Shown here in pieces: positions 62,817-64,000 of a DNA stretch of 64,000 nucleotides; within the stretch, counting starts at the first letter, position 1, and each line of letters opens with the position of its first letter. Both the position numbers and the translations under genes were made by a program. The notes under the pieces were generated by a model, which was given only the letters and a program-made list of their open reading frames with translations, was not told the DNA's origin and searched no databases. The stretch comes from Candidatus Kapaibacterium sp. (GTDB taxonomy: Bacteria > Bacteroidota > Ignavibacteria > Kapaibacteriales > UBA2268): NCBI GenBank assembly GCA_026390695.1, contig JAPLFL010000123.1, forward strand, positions 1-64,000, read 5' to 3'.

Positions 62817-62890
62817 AGCTTGATTTTATTTTTCTGAAATAGTAAACAATATAATATTAATCACTCATTTACGTTTTAGGTGATTTTTTT

Positions 62891-63265
62891 ATGATATTTG
62901 GAATTGGAACAGATATAATCGAAGTCGAAAGGATTAAGGATTCTATTGAAAAGTATGGCGAGAAGTTTTTAAGCCGGATTTTTACGGATTCTGAACGCGA
63001 ATACTGCGAATCTTACGGACAAAATAAATTCCTTCACTATGCAGCGCGTTTTGCAGCTAAAGAATCGTTTAGTAAAGCAATAGGCACTGGTATTACGTCA
63101 GGATTTAAGTTCAATGAAATTGCAGTCCGAAACGAAGAATCCGGCAAACCATTTATTGAACTTTATGGCGGACTCTATGAAAAATATTCGGGATATGAAA
63201 TTAATTTATCGCTATCTCATACTCAAGGAAATGCAGTTGCATTTCTGATAATTATGAATGACTAA
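62891..63265 (+). CDS. acpS: Holo-[acyl-carrier-protein] synthase
   Basis: A 124-residue 4'-phosphopantetheinyl transferase that moves the pantetheine arm from CoA to ACP. The N-terminal GIGTDIIEVERI holds the conserved Asp, and RFAAKESFSKAIGTGI the Mg-binding Glu/Lys region. LSLSHTQGNAVAF is the C-terminal signature. The ATG at 62891 is supported by the conserved start. It converges with panC: the stops overlap by 4 bases. Confidence 0.95.
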   Translation: MIFGIGTDIIEVERIKDSIEKYGEKFLSRIFTDSEREYCESYGQNKFLHYAARFAAKESFSKAIGTGITSGFKFNEIAVRNEESGKPFIELYGGLYEKYSGYEINLSLSHTQGNAVAFLIIMND

Positions 63266-64000
63266 ATATACTCTTCCACAAACTTATCTTCCGCACTGGC
63301 TGATGATAGTGGAGCCCTAACCAATGTATTATCAATTAATCTCGTTCTCCCTAAATAAACAGCTAAGAGAAGAACAAGTTCATCGCCGGCAAGAAAAATA
63401 TCCGGTTCGTCCAATGAATCGGCAAGTGCTGACGAAGCGTAATCAATACGAATTTCTGGAACCGACCGCAACACAGAGTGCATTGTAGCATTAATAATCT
63501 TTCTCTGCCGTTCACCCGATAAAATTGCTTTTTTTGCTTTTTCAAGTGCATTGAAAATAATATTTGCTTTCAATCTTTCGCTCGGACTTAAGTAAACATT
63601 CCTCGAACTCATGGCAAGTCCGTCGGCTTCACGGTAAGTTGCAGAAATTATCAACTCAATCCCAAAATTCAAATCGCGAACCATTTGTTTAATAACAAGA
63701 GTTTGCTGATAATCCTTTTGTCCGAAAATGGCAAGATGAGGCAAAGTTGCATTGAATAATTTGCTGACAACGAGAGCCACTCCGTTAAAATGTCCGGGAC
63801 GTAAAGTACCCTCGAAATTGCGGGTAAGGTAATCTATTTTAATTTCAGTCCTGTTTGCTCCGGCATACATTTCCTTAATTCCGGGATAAAAAATATAATC
63901 GCAACCTGCTCCCTCCAATAAGCTATGATCGCGTGTAAAATCACGGGGGTAACGTTCAAAATCCTCATTCGGGCCAAACTGAGTCGGATTCACAAATATA
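63262..64000 (-). CDS. panC: Pantothenate synthetase (partial at window edge)
   Basis: The 3' part of a gene whose start lies beyond the window. The frame continues to the edge (IFVNPTQFGPNEDFERYPR spans 63940-64000), so the apparent start at 63993 is an internal Val codon. About 245 residues are visible of the usual ~280. The enzyme joins pantoate and beta-alanine using ATP. NPTQFGPNEDFERYPR, FGQKDYQQTLVIKQMVRDL and SSRNVYLSP are family blocks. Its stop overlaps the acpS stop by 4 bases on the opposite strand. Pantothenate supply and AcpS both feed the CoA/ACP pathway, so the pairing is logical. Confidence 0.95.
   Translation of the reverse strand, partial: IFVNPTQFGPNEDFERYPRDFTRDHSLLEGAGCDYIFYPGIKEMYAGANRTEIKIDYLTRNFEGTLRPGHFNGVALVVSKLFNATLPHLAIFGQKDYQQTLVIKQMVRDLNFGIELIISATYREADGLAMSSRNVYLSPSERLKANIIFNALEKAKKAILSGERQRKIINATMHSVLRSVPEIRIDYASSALADSLDEPDIFLAGDELVLLLAVYLGRTRLIDNTLVRAPLSSASAEDKFVEEYI

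Larger units (their letters stand above)
62318..62890. other. Repeat-rich intergenic region, no gene recognised
   Basis: No credible open frame was seen. It contains direct repeats of CTTTTGCATA near 62410-62500, an element with 12-bp inverted ends (62510-62639) and a palindromic element (62762-62816). It looks like an accumulation site for short non-coding repeats between meaB and acpS. Confidence 0.65.

Overview
The window is one contiguous, AT-rich stretch of bacterial chromosome with about 42 protein genes. No rRNA, tRNA, CRISPR array, intact insertion sequence or phage gene was recognised. The taxonomic signal points to the Bacteroidota/Chlorobiota (FCB) side of the tree. Four secreted proteins end in C-terminal modules of the type IX secretion (T9SS) sorting type. 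There are TonB-dependent and porin-type outer-membrane proteins, lipid A chemistry and a GH92 mannosidase. Shine-Dalgarno sequences are largely absent. Several upstream regions carry the Bacteroidota-type promoter TTTG-N19/20-TAnnTTTG. The mix of choice-of-anchor and IgGFc-binding-like secreted proteins with TMTC-like TPR membrane proteins resembles Ignavibacteria/Kapabacteria-type genomes, but that placement is inference.

Layout. 0.3-11 kb: cell-surface and envelope genes. These are a large IgGFc-binding-like T9SS protein, a truncated WD40 gene followed by palindromic repeats, an unrecognised lipoprotein, a GNAT acetyltransferase, an Asp-box protein and an orphan sugar-type solute-binding lipoprotein. 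11-20 kb: a BamA/TamA-type outer-membrane protein, a DUF2795 protein, and an operon of two TMTC-like GT-C/TPR membrane proteins with a GH92 alpha-mannosidase. 20-25 kb: two paralogous choice-of-anchor-V secreted proteins separated by a block of intergenic repeats. 25-32 kb: AmrS-like radical SAM enzyme, guanylate kinase, a third TMTC-like protein, a TonB-dependent receptor and a porin. 32-38.6 kb: the minus-strand series uvrC, nuoC, lpxL-like, histidine kinase, ruvX. 38.7-47 kb: FmdB-type zinc ribbon, FAD/Fe-S oxidoreductase, ispF, lipA, an MGMT-family protein, a DegT aminotransferase and a secreted oligoendopeptidase. 47-51.7 kb: a PDZ-membrane-GAF-PP2C signalling protein and glutaryl-CoA dehydrogenase. 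51.7-61.3 kb: the conserved translation/RNA cluster nusA-infB-rbfA-truB-ribF-rpsO-pnp. 61.3-64 kb: meaB, acpS and the 3' part of panC.

How it fits together. The housekeeping part is ordinary: NusA, IF-2, RbfA, TruB, RibF, S15 and PNPase form the classical cluster. The accessory part is dominated by the cell envelope. The most interesting module is the TMTC/GH92 operon (13.8-20.1 kb) with a third TMTC paralogue at 27-29 kb. TMTC proteins in animals are protein O-mannosyltransferases, and GH92 enzymes are alpha-mannosidases. A periplasmic protein O-mannosylation and trimming system acting on exported surface proteins is therefore a testable hypothesis, not a demonstrated function. Other points worth a second look are an in-frame TGA near the start of the FAD/Fe-S oxidoreductase, an 18-bp perfect palindrome at the predicted transcription start of the nusA operon, CX3CH motifs in the choice-of-anchor-V paralogues, and several families of short palindromic intergenic repeats.
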